The notes under the pieces are model-generated. The model saw only the letters and a list, made by a program, of their open reading frames with translations, was not told where the DNA came from and made no database searches. The translations under genes were made by a program, and so were the position numbers. 41,149 nt of DNA from Cudoniella acicularis. Its lineage: Eukaryota > Ascomycota > Leotiomycetes > Helotiales > Helotiaceae. Below, one piece after another: positions 20,415-32,654 of this stretch (positions within the stretch are counted from its first letter, which is position 1; each line of letters opens with the position of its first letter). The stretch spans positions 1,855 to 43,003 of the forward strand of contig JAAMPI010000331.1 of the NCBI GenBank assembly GCA_013054445.1, given 5' to 3'.

Positions 20415-23155
20415 ATGGCCCCCGTAATCTAAATTCTAGCGGAGGACACCCTTAAAACCCTTTAGAATATTCTTAAAAAACGTGCCGATACTAATCGAAT
20501 ATTAAAAGAAAGGGAGAAGAAGACGCTTAGTAGGGAAGATTATCGACGGTTAGAGGTCGATTTAGATAATATATAGTATTTATCGTAAGGAGACGCTAAA
20601 AACACTAAGGCTAGTATTTATTATATTAGATAGAGGTTTATAAGATACGATCGTAAAATTTAGGTCTTTAATAATATAATCAGGTTTAGCTAATAAGAGA
20701 CAGATATTATGATTATAGTAAAGCGGGGTATTAGCGGATAGCTATCCTTAAATAGAATTATAGTAAGGAGAGGATAATGTCGTTTCTTTATTAGATCTAC
20801 GAGAACTCTCTAGCGAAGAAGCGGAAGAAAGGGAAAAAGAAGTCTATTAATTAGTACTAGCGGGATTTTAAGATACTCTATCGCCGAGTTAACGGTTTCT
20901 TCGTAGACCCGGATAATAAAGACGAGGTCGTAAAGGTATAGAAATCCTTTAAAGCTTTATAATATTATACGCTAAATCTATAACCGAAATATATTAACGG
21001 TAAACTAAAGACCGACTTTAACCTAGACACTACTACTAAACCTAAGCCGGTAGCCGGACCGGACGACCTACTCCTCTTACTAACCTAGTACTAGGCTCGT
21101 GATAAGTCCGTCTATCGTATCGAGGATAACCGGCTAGACGTGGCTATTACGATACTCTTTTAGGCTTATACTAGCGGTCGACTAGTAGAGTTTGTTTATT
21201 TATTAAAGGGCAAAGCTAGTTAAGACCCTTTTAGCGACGTAGAAGAAACAAATAAGGCTAAACAGGCCTAATAAAGAGTAAGTAAAGATTATAATAATAA
21301 GGACGATATTAACGATGACCTCGATTACGACGATAATAGCGACGCTAGCGATGACCTCGAGTTCGACGATATCTAATTCGACTCGGATATCGACGACCTC
21401 TTTAATAATACTAACGATACCGTTAGCGAAGACACCGATAAGGACGCTGATAGCGGTTACGGAACCGAAAAGATAGATATTATTATAATAGAGGATACCG
21501 ACGATCGCTACGCGGCCGAGCTCGACGAGTTTAGGGAGGCGAGACGGACGTATAAATCACTCTATTACGAGGACATCTGCCTCTAGATAATAAAGAATCC
21601 GAAAGAGGGGGAGCGAGATCTCCTAGCGATAGAGGTCTACTTATAGAACTATAAAGGAGTAGATAACAAGCCTAAACCGTACCCTTCCCTTACTAGCGTT
21701 TTAGACCTTAGCTAACTTATCCTCGTAAGACAACCTTCCTGTTTAGAGAGAACCCTCTCCCTATCCTCTACCCGATCTCCTATATCTTAACTCGCGCGAT
21801 CCGCGATAACGCGATCCTCGTCGACGGCTATACGTCCGCCGAGCCCTTCTTCGCTACGGACCTAAGGGCCTAGGGAATAAAAGCGATAAAGGTATATTAG
21901 AAACTAGAATAGCTTAAGCGGCCGGTCTTCTAGAAGTCTGTCTAGACCGCTAATAGTTAGGTAAAGTCGAAGACCTAATCGATGACCTATTCGTTCTATA
22001 TCTTTTATATTAATCGTTTAGGATAAGATATTGGCTTTAAGGACAAAATAACGAGTTATATCTTCCGCCGAGGTATAATAAATACGATCGATAGTATATA
22101 TCTTATTTGACTTGACCCTATCCGCGATACTAAGAGCTATTATAGGTGTTACCTTAGACGCCGTACGTGACTAGGTTATAAGACACGATCCCTTTACCGG
22201 AGTCTTTAACGGGTCATATATTAATCACCGGGTCAGATTTAACGTATAAGACGCCTACCTTAAGAGCGACATCTCTAATAATAGGCTTACCCGGGCCTTT
22301 ACGTATATAAATATCCGGTATAACCCGGGCGCTCTACGAGATATACCTAACGAGGTAATAGATCTATTATTAGCCGCAGATCTAGATATTACTAACCTCG
22401 AGCGCCGAGTCAAAGAACTATATACTAAGATCAAATAGGAATATAAGTTTATTAAGCGGGCCTCGAAAAAGATTAAGATAAAGTACGACGACCTCCGTAA
22501 ACAACTTATTAATACGACGAAGAACTTAAAAGACGAGATTAAGAAGGCATATAAGAAAGATTATTACTTTCGCGTCTATAATAAAATAATAAAGATATAA
22601 CTAAAAAGACATTAGAATAAGACTATAGTCGAGGATAAGGTCGAGCCTCTAGTTAAACATTAGCTCGAAGAACGGACGTAACTCTAGCGGATCATCTACG
22701 ATTTCTCTAAGGGCTTAAGTCTCGAAGCCGTCGTCGCTCGAAAGGTCTCTAATATTAATCTTATAATCGCGCTCGGTTCTCGACAAGAGCTCTAAACTCG
22801 CTAGCCGCGGTCGGCTCTAGCCTTAAAAGATCCTCTTAAAGAGTCTCCTGTTCCTATTCTCGGCCCCTTCCTACCGCTAAACAAGTTTCCCCTCGTCTAC
22901 GAAAAGACCTAATATATATTCTATATTAATAACGAGCGGTTCTTATATAAGCAACGGACGCGTAAATTTCGCCGCGTCTCGTATATAATAGACTATATTA
23001 AGAATCTTTATTTACGCGGGTAACTAGTTAATAAGAAGATAATTTACTACTACCCCGTATATAAGGCTAAGAGGTTAGTGCTTAATAACGTAATAAATTT
23101 CAAGTATCACGTAACGATAGTCTATAAGATTAACCTTCGAGCCTTCTATAAATAA
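20415..23155 (+). pseudogene. DUF3435-type tyrosine recombinase, RIP-inactivated
   Basis: DUF3435 proteins are tyrosine recombinases; those at one end of Starship elements (captains) move large cargo in fungi. From ATG 20415 translation with stops ignored gives a front domain (EDYRRLEVDLDN), then a core-binding-like block (RDFKILYRRVNGFFVDPDNK), RLDVAITILF.AYTSGR with the box I Arg at 21179-21181, a long acidic insert (about 21290-21540), LYYEDICL.IIKNP, and YIFRRG (box II region, 22063-22071). A coiled coil (about 22390-22600) and a C-terminal part with zinc-finger-like remnants near 22910-23130 follow. An intron with GCTAAC branch site probably lies near 21678-21738, and there is a frame change near 20790. 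Dozens of TAA/TAG stops make it dead. Length, about 900 codons, fits the family. Confidence 0.8.
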
Positions 23156-24051
23156 TATTTTTACTCTCGCTCGTCTTTTCCTAGTCTTATAATTCTACGT
23201 CTATAGGTAGTCCTATCCCGAGGAAATAGACACGGCTATATATATAAATGTTATAGGTCTTGTTTTCTTTCCCTCGATCTAGGCGCGAGACTCCGCTTCT
23301 TATCGATTTCGCTACTCGTCCTCTACTCGTTTTCGCTCGTTATCTATACGTACGAAATCTAATTCTCGCCTTAAAGCCGAATCGTATTTTTAAAGCTTAA
23401 TCTACTTAGTAGACCTAATAGAGGTATATTAAGGGGTATAAGGTATTATTAATACGGTACTAAAGCGACAGGCGCGTCGGGGCCGCTAATAAAGCCTAAG
23501 GATTACTATTCGGAGCTAGTATTATAGACGGGGCGTAAGACGAATACGAGCTTAATATCTTAAGATATTATTTAAAAGAACGAGGGGTAGGTAACTAAAT
23601 GTCGTGTTTTAGCGAAGACGGGTTTTAATTAAAGATATTACTCGAGAACAGATTAGGTTTAGAAAAAGCGATCGTAATAAGATACTAAACAAGCGCGCTA
23701 CTACTTCCGAACAATCGACCGTATAGATAGTAAGAGAACGCTATAGTTAAGAATATTAGATATGTCTATTAAGTATAAGATAATTTTATTAGAATTTTTA
23801 GATATCGTAAGCTAGTTGACCTTACGGTTTTAATAAACTACGCGATTAGTTAGTTATTTAGTATATATAATATAGAAGAACTAGAAAACATACCGGCGAT
23901 TATAATACCGAAGCCCTCTCGCGTAACGAGTTAGATTAGTATCTGATCTGACGCGCCGTTGCCTCTTCTAAACCTACTTGTCTACGAAAACCTAACCACC
24001 GTATCTAGTAGACGTCGGCTAACAACTACTATACAATCAAGAAGCTCTACT
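23156..24051. repeat. RIP-mutated spacer, no gene recognised
   Basis: AT-rich sequence with RIP bias. No coding text that I can name. Confidence 0.6.
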
Positions 24052-24725
24052 ATGACCCGCTACGATCGGGTCGAAGACGGCAGACCCGTAACAATCAGAG
24101 ACGTCCGCGATAAAATATCGACTCTCGACAAACACCTAGCTAGTTAGTTCGAATCGTAGTACGAGTTCTACTAGGATGTTAACGTAAACTTTACGAAGCG
24201 TATCGAAGATATCTATTATAACATCGAAGCTCTTAATTAAAAGGTCGATAAAGGCTTTTAAAATAGTAGTAAAAGAATCGATAGAATACTCGCCGTAACT
24301 CGAAACCGCCTAGTAATACGACTATATACGTAGATTATAAAGTATCTTATAAAGGAGAACGAAGTCCCTAAACACTTCCTAAAAACAGTGTCGATGTTTT
24401 AGAGTTTATAAGAACAGTCGAATCGTAAGTTAGTACTCCCGTATAGGTATTAAGCTAACGACTAGAACAGTATTTAAACTTATATCACTATTAGAGTCGT
24501 ATACGTACGCCGATTATATAGCGTAGGCAGAGTTTAACGAATTCGGAGAGCTAGTCGACTAGACTAAGCTTTATACCTATCCCGGGGACGATAGCCTATT
24601 TATATATTATGTCGAACAATATCTAGAAAAGGCGTATCGTGCGCTAGTAAATATATTAGGCTTAGAATACGACTTAATCCGTCAGGAAATAGAGAAGGTG
24701 CGAAGGTATTTTATAGAGGTATAAG
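24052..24725 (+). pseudogene. Decayed ORF, charged helical product
   Basis: From ATG 24052 the first 31 codons are open (DGRPVTIRDVRDKISTLDKH) and coding-like text continues with RIP stops. Examples are NVNFTKRIEDIYYNIEALN, KVDKGF, KRIDRILAVTRNRLVIRLYT and ENEVPKHFLKTVSMF. After a frame change an acidic C-terminal part reaches about 24720. The front resembles coiled-coil fungal proteins with a KR-rich middle, but I cannot assign a family. It follows the recombinase on the same strand. Confidence 0.4.
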
Positions 24726-25734
24726 TAAGGGAATCAGGTATATATAAGAGACAGTTTATTAAAGGAGATATACTAAAGAAGAGTTAAAGGGTTACTATAT
24801 TATATAACTCATCTCTAACAGAAGAGATCTATCGTAGAGAGCCTAGTGACTATAAACAAACGTGTCTGTCTTCGACTCCTTCCGACTAGAAAGGCCTAGA
24901 TTTATAATACGGAGTACTTAGATATAAAAGGCACTTTATAAATCTAGACGTAATAAGGTAGCGTATTAAAGATTAAATATAGAGAATAAGAAGTATATTT
25001 ACGTCGAGAATATAATTAATCATAACTTTAGGTTTAAGATATATACGAGTATCTATTATATCCGTTAGGTTTTAATGATTATAAGTCTTATCTCTACGGC
25101 GCTTCCTTCGACTATACTTATTCCTACTACTTCTTTACCTAATTAGCCAAATTCAACTAAGCACGTGCGTTATCAGCCTTATGTCTTAGGGGTTCTAAAT
25201 AGCTTTAAAACGCAATTTTCTCTTATAAATCATATAAAAATTTCTCGTAGAGCTTATACCTACTTTAAGACCTCTAAACGCTCGAAATCTACTAGTATTA
25301 TATTTCTGATCTCTAGATTTTATAATATATTCCGTAGCCGTATATTACGATACTCTACTCCGTAATCTAATATCTTTATAACTACCCCGCTCGTTTCCGT
25401 AGCTAAATCCCGTCCTATAGCTAATATCAAATCCTTACGTGCCTATTCGCTTGCCTATAATAGGAGTAGTATATAAACTATTCTAACTCTAAAGTCAAGA
25501 AAGTAAGGACGGACGAGAGAGATCGTTAGCTACTTAAAGTAGTATATAAACTTCTCCTCTAGATCCGTCGGTATTATAATCCGATTAATAATATCCTCCG
25601 GAATATTTATAGACCCGTTATCAGCTCTTAAAAGTCTAGCCTATAGATTAAAGGCACTTGGCCGATGCCCTTTTTAGGAGCCGAGTATATCGGGTTATAA
25701 AGGCAATAATAAGCCTTCTAAAAGCAAGTGTTTA
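24726..25734. repeat. RIP-mutated spacer, no gene recognised
   Basis: AT-rich with RIP bias. The open frame at 25165-25365 has no recognisable content. Confidence 0.55.
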
Positions 25735-26510
25735 TACGGTCTAGAGGTATTTCGAGCTAGCGATACGTTTCGAAGGAACCTCTAACAACTTCACCTTCGA
25801 TAACGCTATTCTATAAGAAGTCTTCCGCGCACCTACGACGAACCTTATCGACTACCACTATAAGCGCGGACAAGACTTCACTTTATAGGTCAGAAGCCTA
25901 AATCTTATCTTAACTAATATATATAAATACTAAAATTAGGTTATAAGGACATATCTACGATGCCTTTCGAAGCCTTCTATTCTAAATTTGCCTAAGGACG
26001 CGTGTTCTAGTTAGTCGTTTACCTTAAAAAACCTACTATACCCTTTACTTTTAATAATACGATACTTAACCGCGTTTAGCCCTTTACTAATAATACTAAT
26101 ATTATTATCGATCTCTATATACCTAGTATAAATGTTATAATAGCGGCTAGAAAGGTCATAAGGGTTACGATATAGAATCTGAGTTTCGAGCTATATTATA
26201 CGTAAGGGGTTAACTTAGTAGACGATCTAGCTATACGATTCTAGCTCTAGGTAGAGATCGAGAAGCGGGCTAAGCAGGAGTTCGTAATTAAGGTCATAGT
26301 TAGGACAGACGAGGTATATAATATATGGCCTGGTTCGCCTCCTGATCGATACTAATAGGGGGCTAGAATGATACGCCGGCCGTACGCGAAGTCATAGATC
26401 TGATCTACGAGAAAGTCAACGCTATCGAGATAAGTTACCCTAAGGATAAACGAGAGTGCTATAATAGCCACGAAGACGCTTCTAGCCTAGCTAGATGACT
26501 ATACGGTGAC
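25735..26510 (+). pseudogene. Decayed coding stretch, family unknown
   Basis: Plus-strand translation gives YFELAIRFEGTSNNFTFDNA with RAPTTNLIDYHYKRGQDFTL just after it, near 25745-25890. After frame changes come FELYYT.GVNLVDDLAIRF, IEKRAKQEFVIKVIVRTDEV and ESAIIATKTLLA, up to about 26500. Breaks fit RIP stops plus indels. The continuity suggests a former gene, possibly cargo. I do not recognise it. Confidence 0.35.
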
Positions 26511-26934
26511 CTGCCAAACGACTGCCTAGTAAGAAGCAGTAAACAGCTAGCGTCACCTCCTTATATAAAACAACAAGTTAAGAAACGTGGCCTTTAACGG
26601 TTAGACTATTCTATTACCCCTCTCGGATATATATTATACTACTCTTTAGATAGGACTATAGAGTAGTGAGATCAAGATTATAGAGAAAGGAACCCCGGCC
26701 GAGATTCGTGATAGGAGGAAGAAGAAAGCCTAGTCTATACGGTAATTAAGAAGAAGTATACGAGAGGGTAGGTTCTAAATAGTAGCGTTAGCTTCTTATT
26801 ATAGATAATTACTATAGACTCGTCGCGTGACCTTAAATATATAGCTTTTACTAGTCAAATCTAAGTCTAAAATCTATTAATAGAATAGATATAGCGTGTT
26901 TCTTATTTTTATATATACGTGACACTTACTTACG
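26511..26934. repeat. RIP-mutated spacer, no gene recognised
   Basis: AT-rich, RIP-biased. Nothing identified. Confidence 0.5.
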
Positions 26935-27350
26935 AAGGCTAACGTCGGGAACAGAGTAATAGCTCCCTAACGCGGCGCGTTAGGCTCTACTTAGGCTCTC
27001 TCCTTAGGTATGCTTACCCTTAGCTTAGCTTAAAGTAGTAGCTATTTATATCCGGAGACTAAAACGGAACTAGCGAAAAAAAAAAATTAATCCTAAGTCT
27101 ATAAGAATTCTAAAAGGAAAAACGCACGATTTATATATTAGAGTGATATAAAGGGTCAGTACTATATGTTTTAGAAAAGATCTGGCTATAGAACCCTAGC
27201 CCTAGCCTAGAAATTTGATAGACATCCCCGTACTCTTCGTGCCTGTCTAATACCGTATATAGTAGCTTGATGCTTTAGGCTTTTTAAATCGCCCTTAATA
27301 ATTTACTCTATCAACTAGATTATTACTATAGTAGTGACCTTCGGTTTTTT
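26935..27350 (-). pseudogene. Decayed minus-strand coding stretch, unknown
   Basis: The minus strand from about 27345 reads with only RIP-type stops: KGDLKSLKHQATIYGIRQAR, RVRGCLSNF, YINRAFFLLEFL, then after a T-run SPDINSYYFKLS and AYLRREPK. It may be a former exon. No domain recognised. Confidence 0.3.
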
Positions 27351-27599
27351 ATAATCTTAGATACGTTAGCTCGAGAAGTCTTTATTACGACCGTATTATA
27401 TAGATCGTACTCTTATAGCTATTAAAGCTAATAATTAATAGTGACTATTACGAACTATACTACTTTATAGGTCGGGGAGGGGAACGGGAGAAAGGGGGAG
27501 CGACCTTATATAGAGAGGCGATAAGTAATAATTTTCTTTACGGAAGTAATAAAAAGTAATAGAATTCCTATTATTCTTATATATATCTAATACGTATTA

Positions 27600-28400
27600 T
27601 AATCAGAACAAAAATAGAGGAATATATCGCCGCCTACTCTTCCTCGGATTTATTATCTTCCTCTTTAATATACTCGTTAATATCTTTATTATCCTTATTA
27701 ATATCCTCTTTAATATCCTTATCTTCGATATCGCTATCTCGAAACTTATCGCGTTCGGCATATTTATACTTTATATCCTTATCAGAGCCTTCACTATCCT
27801 CTGCTACCTACGATAAGCTCTTATCGTTATCTATATTTTCACTATTATTATCTATAGAACTCTTAAGCTCCCGCTTTTTATAGCCTACCTATAGGTCGAT
27901 CGTCGAAAGATTCGACTTATCTATATTAGCGGTTATAAGCTAAAGACCTAGGCTAGTTAGGCAGAACTAATTAGACCTTATAGAGAACTTACCTTCGAGA
28001 CCAAGCCCTACTTAGAATAGTAGTATCATAAGATTAATTAGACAATCTCTATTAAATTTATTATAGTTATACGAGAGGCGCCCTTTTCTTTCCTATTCCC
28101 GCTTCTCGTTATAAAGGTTATTCTACTCGAAAAGGACGTCTCTATCTACGGGTATAAATTCGAGGTCGCCTCGGTCAAGTCGGCCTTATAATAGCTTATT
28201 AATACTATACCACGAATAATTCCGTCCTTCTATAGCTCCTTATAGCTCTAAGAAAACCTATTGCTCTAATAATGCTTCTATCCGCAAAACCGTTTGTTTA
28301 GACTAGGCGTAAGCGTCGTTATAGTATAGTTCGCCTTAGAGAGGGGTTTTAGAAGCTATAAAAGTTAAAACTAGCTCTTAGGCGGTAGATAGAGAGACTA
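27600..28400 (-). pseudogene. Decayed minus-strand gene with acidic tail
   Basis: On the minus strand a single frame with only TAA/TAG-type breaks reads TVLRIEALLEQ, GAIEGRNYSWYSINKLL, GRLDRGDLEFIPVDRDVLFE, NNLYNEKRE, RKGRLSYNYNKFNRDCLINL. After a gap it ends in a strongly acidic tail (EDSEGSDKDIKYK, KEDINKDNKDINEYIKEEDN) near 27640-27800. The text is clearly coding in origin, but the family is unknown to me. Confidence 0.45.
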
Positions 28401-29089
28401 CTAAAAGTCAGATCGGGGACTTATTATCGACTATACTATTATATAGAGAGGTTCCGTATAGAAGAAACAGGCCCCCTATATTTAGGAGGTCTTCTAGATA
28501 ATCTCCTCTAGAGTAATAGATAATCTAAGCTAATAAGCGAGGAGATCATCTAGGAAATCATCTAAAAATCAAGGGGATTATTTACGACAACTATTATATT
28601 TTAATATGCCTAAAGGTAAACCGAATATAAAATTTAACCGCTTTCTAATCTAGTCTAATATATCTTCTCGATAATAAAATAACGATATATCTTAACCGTT
28701 AAAAGGGTAGTATATAATACTAATAAGCTAGTAGATCTACTATATATTATAATAAGATATAATCAATTAATCTACGACGCTATTACTAATATACTCGTAA
28801 TCGTATGATTTATATGACTATACCCTCGATAAACTATCCCTATTAATATTATATAAATCTCTACGTGACTTTTCGAAGGCGAACCGAATCCGCGAGATTA
28901 ATCTCCTTAGAGATATAATAAGTCTTAAGAAATAATATTAGCCTAATTAGCTACTCTATTAGTATTTAAGGGTTAATAGCCTCTTATATTTATTAAGGTC
29001 TCTAAAGACCCTAATAAGGTATAAGAGAGAAAACTAAGAGTATCCTTAGACTACTTTTCGTTATTAGATATAAAGTGATAACGCGAAAG

Positions 29090-29793
29090 TATTATTTCTT
29101 CTATAAGTTTAGCTAGTATCGGGAAATCTAGGAGAACCTAGGACACTTTTAAGCTCTCTTATAGGTGATCGTATTAAAGCTCTTAAAGATCTAGGACTAA
29201 GTAAAACGTATTAGGTTTATTATATTAAAGTATTAAGATAAATTTATTAAGTTTTATCTCTTCGTCTAAAGATAGTCTAATATTTACTCTTAAAATATTT
29301 CTATAAGAGAACTTTAGCGAAGAGATATAAGCTATCCTTTTAAGAACCTACGACTATAAGTTATAATATCTTTATAAAAGGAGATAGCTTATACCTCCGC
29401 GATTATTATAGCTATCTCCTACTCCTCTATATCGTATTTCTAGACCTCTAATTAGGATAAAGAGATATTAAGATATTCTATAACTATAAAGATCTTATTA
29501 TCGTTATAATAGAGGTTATAAACAGTGGTAATATTAGGACTTTAAATTCTAAAAAGAAGACGAGACTGTTCTAGAGCGTCAGAACTATAATATTATCGAA
29601 TATTAACAAGCTTAAAGTATAAAGCTTTCCGTATTACGACTATGTCTTGTCTAAGGCAACGAACGTAGTTATAGTCGCCCCGCGGATCCCTAAACAAGAT
29701 TCTTAGTATTCTATTGACCGTTATAAGGGAAGCCGGCTCTACTCTTCTTAAATAGACGTCGCTAGTAGATTTTGATATCTCCGGAAGAGACAT
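29090..29793 (-). pseudogene. Decayed protein kinase-like domain
   Basis: From ATG 29793 on the minus strand 66 codons are open (RDPRGDYNYVRCLRQDIVVI then RKALYFKLVNIR). The frame continues with RIP stops: LLFRI.SPNITTVYNLYYND, KIFIVIEYLNISL, YDIEE.EIAIIIAEV. After a frame change AYISSLKFSYRNILRVNIRL and SLDEEIKLNKF follow. The order (conserved interaction with HxNI, hydrophobic VxEYL hinge, helix, then a HGNL-like catalytic loop followed by NIxL and IKL) fits a protein kinase fold. The loop seems to lack the usual HRD, so the ancestor may have been a pseudokinase-like protein. RIP makes that uncertain. Confidence 0.55.
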
Positions 29794-30099
29794 AGGAACT
29801 CTAGTATTGATTCTTTTTAGGCGATATAATATTATAAATTGGCTTATCTTATATTATAGATAAGATTAAAATTCTTCTTTAGATATTATAAGACAGCTTT
29901 TCTAGATAAGACAAAGAGAACAAGAGTTCTATAAACGAGTAATCTTATAGCCAAGATCTAACAGATAGTCAACTCCTAACTACCTAAAATCATAGCTATC
30001 ACTTTTAAATAATTAGAGACCTCTAAATCAACTAGATAATGACTCTTTAGGCGTAAAAATCGTGACCTTTATTAACCCCTGCCTTATTAGGGAGGGAGG

Positions 30100-30800
30100 T
30101 TATCTAGCGTATATTATAGATCATCGGTAATAGATTTAGCTATCGGGAAGTTAATAGTATTATATTAAACTACGAGTCGGAACTATTAAGAAGTAGATAG
30201 CGGTAGGTCGGGTAATATAAAACCCCTAGTAAGAAATGGTAAGGCGATGCTTTCGAAGAAGTAAGGCGAATAGAGTATGTACGGCTCCGGCACGGAATAG
30301 AGTTTAAAGCCTCGTTATTTATAACTATAACGCGGCTGTTTATATATAGTAACGCGCAACTACTATTAGCCGAAACCACTTTAACCACGCGTTTTTACGC
30401 GTTTCTAGGCTAATTTAAAGTATAACACACACTATAATAAATATATAATATATATAAATATATATTATTTTAATATAAAAAACAATAATATATACTTAGA
30501 AAATCAATAAAATAAAAAGCGCTTATGTTCTAAGNTAGTTTATTTAACTAAAGTCGTNAAAACCTAAATTTATATANAAAAANGGCAAAAAATTGTCAAA
30601 AAAAATCATAATTCTAATTTCAAAGATATTTTCTAGGAGCATTTTCAGATTTTATGTTTAGAAATTAGGATGCATTAAAACTATAGCTTCTAAATTATCT
30701 TATTATCAAATATAGGATTTATAATATTTATGGTTATATACTTATATACTCTTCTAAAAGGTGAAAAATAGCTGTTTTTAGTGGGGTTTTAGAAATCGGC
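30100..30800. repeat. Right edge of the RIP block
   Basis: RIP-type sequence to about 30480, then AT-rich DNA with A-runs and scattered N (30535-30583). TG and CA reappear here, marking the transition to the normal island. No gene supported. Confidence 0.6.
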
Positions 30801-30809
30801 TAACAGCAG

Positions 30810-31250
30810 TTGCGTAGTACTGTAGCCACCAAGGAAAAGTTAGAAGCAAAACCGGCCACCCAGTCAACGCTAGTGCAATGCTCGACAAGGAGAGCAAGCT
30901 CAAGATTCTGCAAGAAGAGGTGTGCTAGAATGCTCGGAAGCTCCTCGACAAAACCCAACATGCGAATACGACTATTCGAACCCGATTTGGGATCCTTATT
31001 GTGAAAGTGCGCTGCATCAACAGTGCAAATACAAGGGAATGGAAGAATGGGGTAGTGCTTCGAAAGCGGCGGCGATTAAATGGCTCGAAACGGGATCGTT
31101 GGAATATGAAGATCTTGCTCCAATTTGCCCTTAAGCATATGTGTGCGAAACGAGGGCTCGACACAAAAGGCGTGGGTGCTTCTCAGAAAATCAAGCTAAT
31201 TGCATGACTCCGAGAAGATGATGATAGATCCGCCACCTCGTCCCAATGAG
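30810..31250 (+). pseudogene. Truncated copy of the SAP-repeat gene
   Basis: Translated pieces in shifting frames match the C-terminal part of the SAP gene immediately downstream. MLDKESKLKILQEEVC comes first, then CEYDYSNPIWDPYCESAL, CKYKGMEEWGSASKAAAIKW and LETGSLEYEDL (compare CEYNWKDSHW, RRGMEVWGTKATYLKWL and DTGSVDYEDL of the intact gene), then MCAKRGLDTKGVGASQKIKL. At least two frameshifts and a TAG separate them. It lies head to tail 190 bases before the intact gene, so it is best read as a tandem duplication that decayed. Confidence 0.75.
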
Positions 31251-31439
31251 GCAAAAGTAAAAAGGGGCTACTAAAGGGGGCAAAGTAAACAAGCGACGTC
31301 ATTCCTTGCAACGCGACGCGACTCAAAATCCAAACAACACCATCACGAATTTAACGTCACTTCGCAAGCCAACAACATCACCAACTGCAAAATTCCTCGA
31401 TGCATAATCTCTGCGACTAAATTCAATTTCGAATTCGAC

Positions 31440-32654
31440 ATGCCCCGAGCAAAACGCCCTCTCGCAGAACTTGACCCGAACGCGTCGCGCGCTGCACCGA
31501 AAGCAAAACACTCGAAGCCCAATCTGCCGATCGAGCGAACAGAAGATGGTGGCACAAATGATATCAAGTCGAAAACTAAAGCAGAACTGGTTGAGATGCT
31601 TCAGGAACGAGGGTTGCGACATACAGGTACAAAGTTTGAGCTTTTGAAGCGTTTGGAGGATCACAGAGAAGAGATGGAAAAGCTGGCGGAAAAGTGCAAG
31701 TCCAAGCAACAAACCGTCGACAATAATTACGTTAATTACCACATGAAGGACAATAGCAAACTGCGGACTCTGCTGCGCGACCGCCAGTTACCGGAATATG
31801 GCACACGGGAAGAAATGATCCAAAGACTTGAGAGGGTTCCAGTGAGCTATGAACGATTCTCTTCTGGTGAAATTACGGAGATGTTAAAAGGCCGGGGATT
31901 GAGGTTTGCTGGCTCCGGGTCGAGAGATATAAAGATGGCTCGGTTGAAGTTGAACGACGAGATGAATAGCGATTCCGGAAACAGTGCAGAGCAAGGGATG
32001 TATGGCAGATTGACGGCGTATGAATCATTCGAAGACCTTGACATTACCGACCCCAAGCAGATCAAATCGAACACTCACACCAAGTATGCAAGTTGGGCCT
32101 CTGATCGTCTCATCAAGCTCTTGAAGGAGAGGAGGCTTTCGCTTGCCGGTAATAAGGCACAACACATCGAGAAACTGCGAGACTACGACGCGAAGGCGTT
32201 GTCGAAGAAACGGAAGAGCCTTTTCGCCGAGCGCATCAGATTGAGAGCTGAATTGGAAGAGAGGGTTGGCCATCCCGTTGACTTGAACGAATTCAAAAAA
32301 GAGACAAGGGACCAAAGCCGGCGAGACGATGAAATACTCAAGAAGGTGGCAGAGTCAGCAAAGGCTGCCTTTCCGAGGTGTGAATACAACTGGAAAGATT
32401 CGCATTGGGCTTCGAGAACAGAACGAGAGTTACGTGAGATCTGTGAACGAAGAGGAATGGAAGTATGGGGAACAAAAGCGACGTATCTCAAGTGGCTCGA
32501 CACCGGTTCGGTTGATTACGAGGACCTTTCAGTCTCATCTCTGGAACAGGTGTGTATGAAAAGGGAGATACGCACAAAGAGCTCTGACAAGAAGGTTGAT
32601 CTCATCCGAAGACTTAGAGAGGCTGATGAGAGTGAGGAAGCGGAGGGAAGTTGA
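31440..32654 (+). CDS. Protein with about six SAP-like motifs
   Basis: The 404-residue product has a basic N-terminus (PRAKRPLAELDPN) and repeated SAP-type helix-extended-helix motifs, which in other proteins bind DNA, often at matrix-attachment sites. Copies: TKAELVEMLQERGLRHTGTK (about residues 46-75), KLRTLLRDRQLPEYGTREEM (about 107-130), ITEMLKGRGLRFAGSGSRD (about 141-165), LIKLLKERRLSLAGNKAQHI (about 222-245), LREICERRGMEVWGTKATYL (about 330-352) and LEQVCMKREIRTKSSDKKV (about 368-390). One exon, normal codon use, no disabling lesion. ATG 31440 gives a plausible start. A frame shifted by one stays coding-like past the stop (EDDISSLDVTATF), so the present C-terminus may have been shortened. 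Likely nuclear; exact role unknown. Confidence 0.8.
   Translation: MPRAKRPLAELDPNASRAAPKAKHSKPNLPIERTEDGGTNDIKSKTKAELVEMLQERGLRHTGTKFELLKRLEDHREEMEKLAEKCKSKQQTVDNNYVNYHMKDNSKLRTLLRDRQLPEYGTREEMIQRLERVPVSYERFSSGEITEMLKGRGLRFAGSGSRDIKMARLKLNDEMNSDSGNSAEQGMYGRLTAYESFEDLDITDPKQIKSNTHTKYASWASDRLIKLLKERRLSLAGNKAQHIEKLRDYDAKALSKKRKSLFAERIRLRAELEERVGHPVDLNEFKKETRDQSRRDDEILKKVAESAKAAFPRCEYNWKDSHWASRTERELREICERRGMEVWGTKATYLKWLDTGSVDYEDLSVSSLEQVCMKREIRTKSSDKKVDLIRRLREADESEEAEGS

Noticed and set aside
31323..31742. 139-codon minus-strand open frame over the SAP gene start
   Set aside because: Antisense shadow of the SAP gene; no independent coding evidence.
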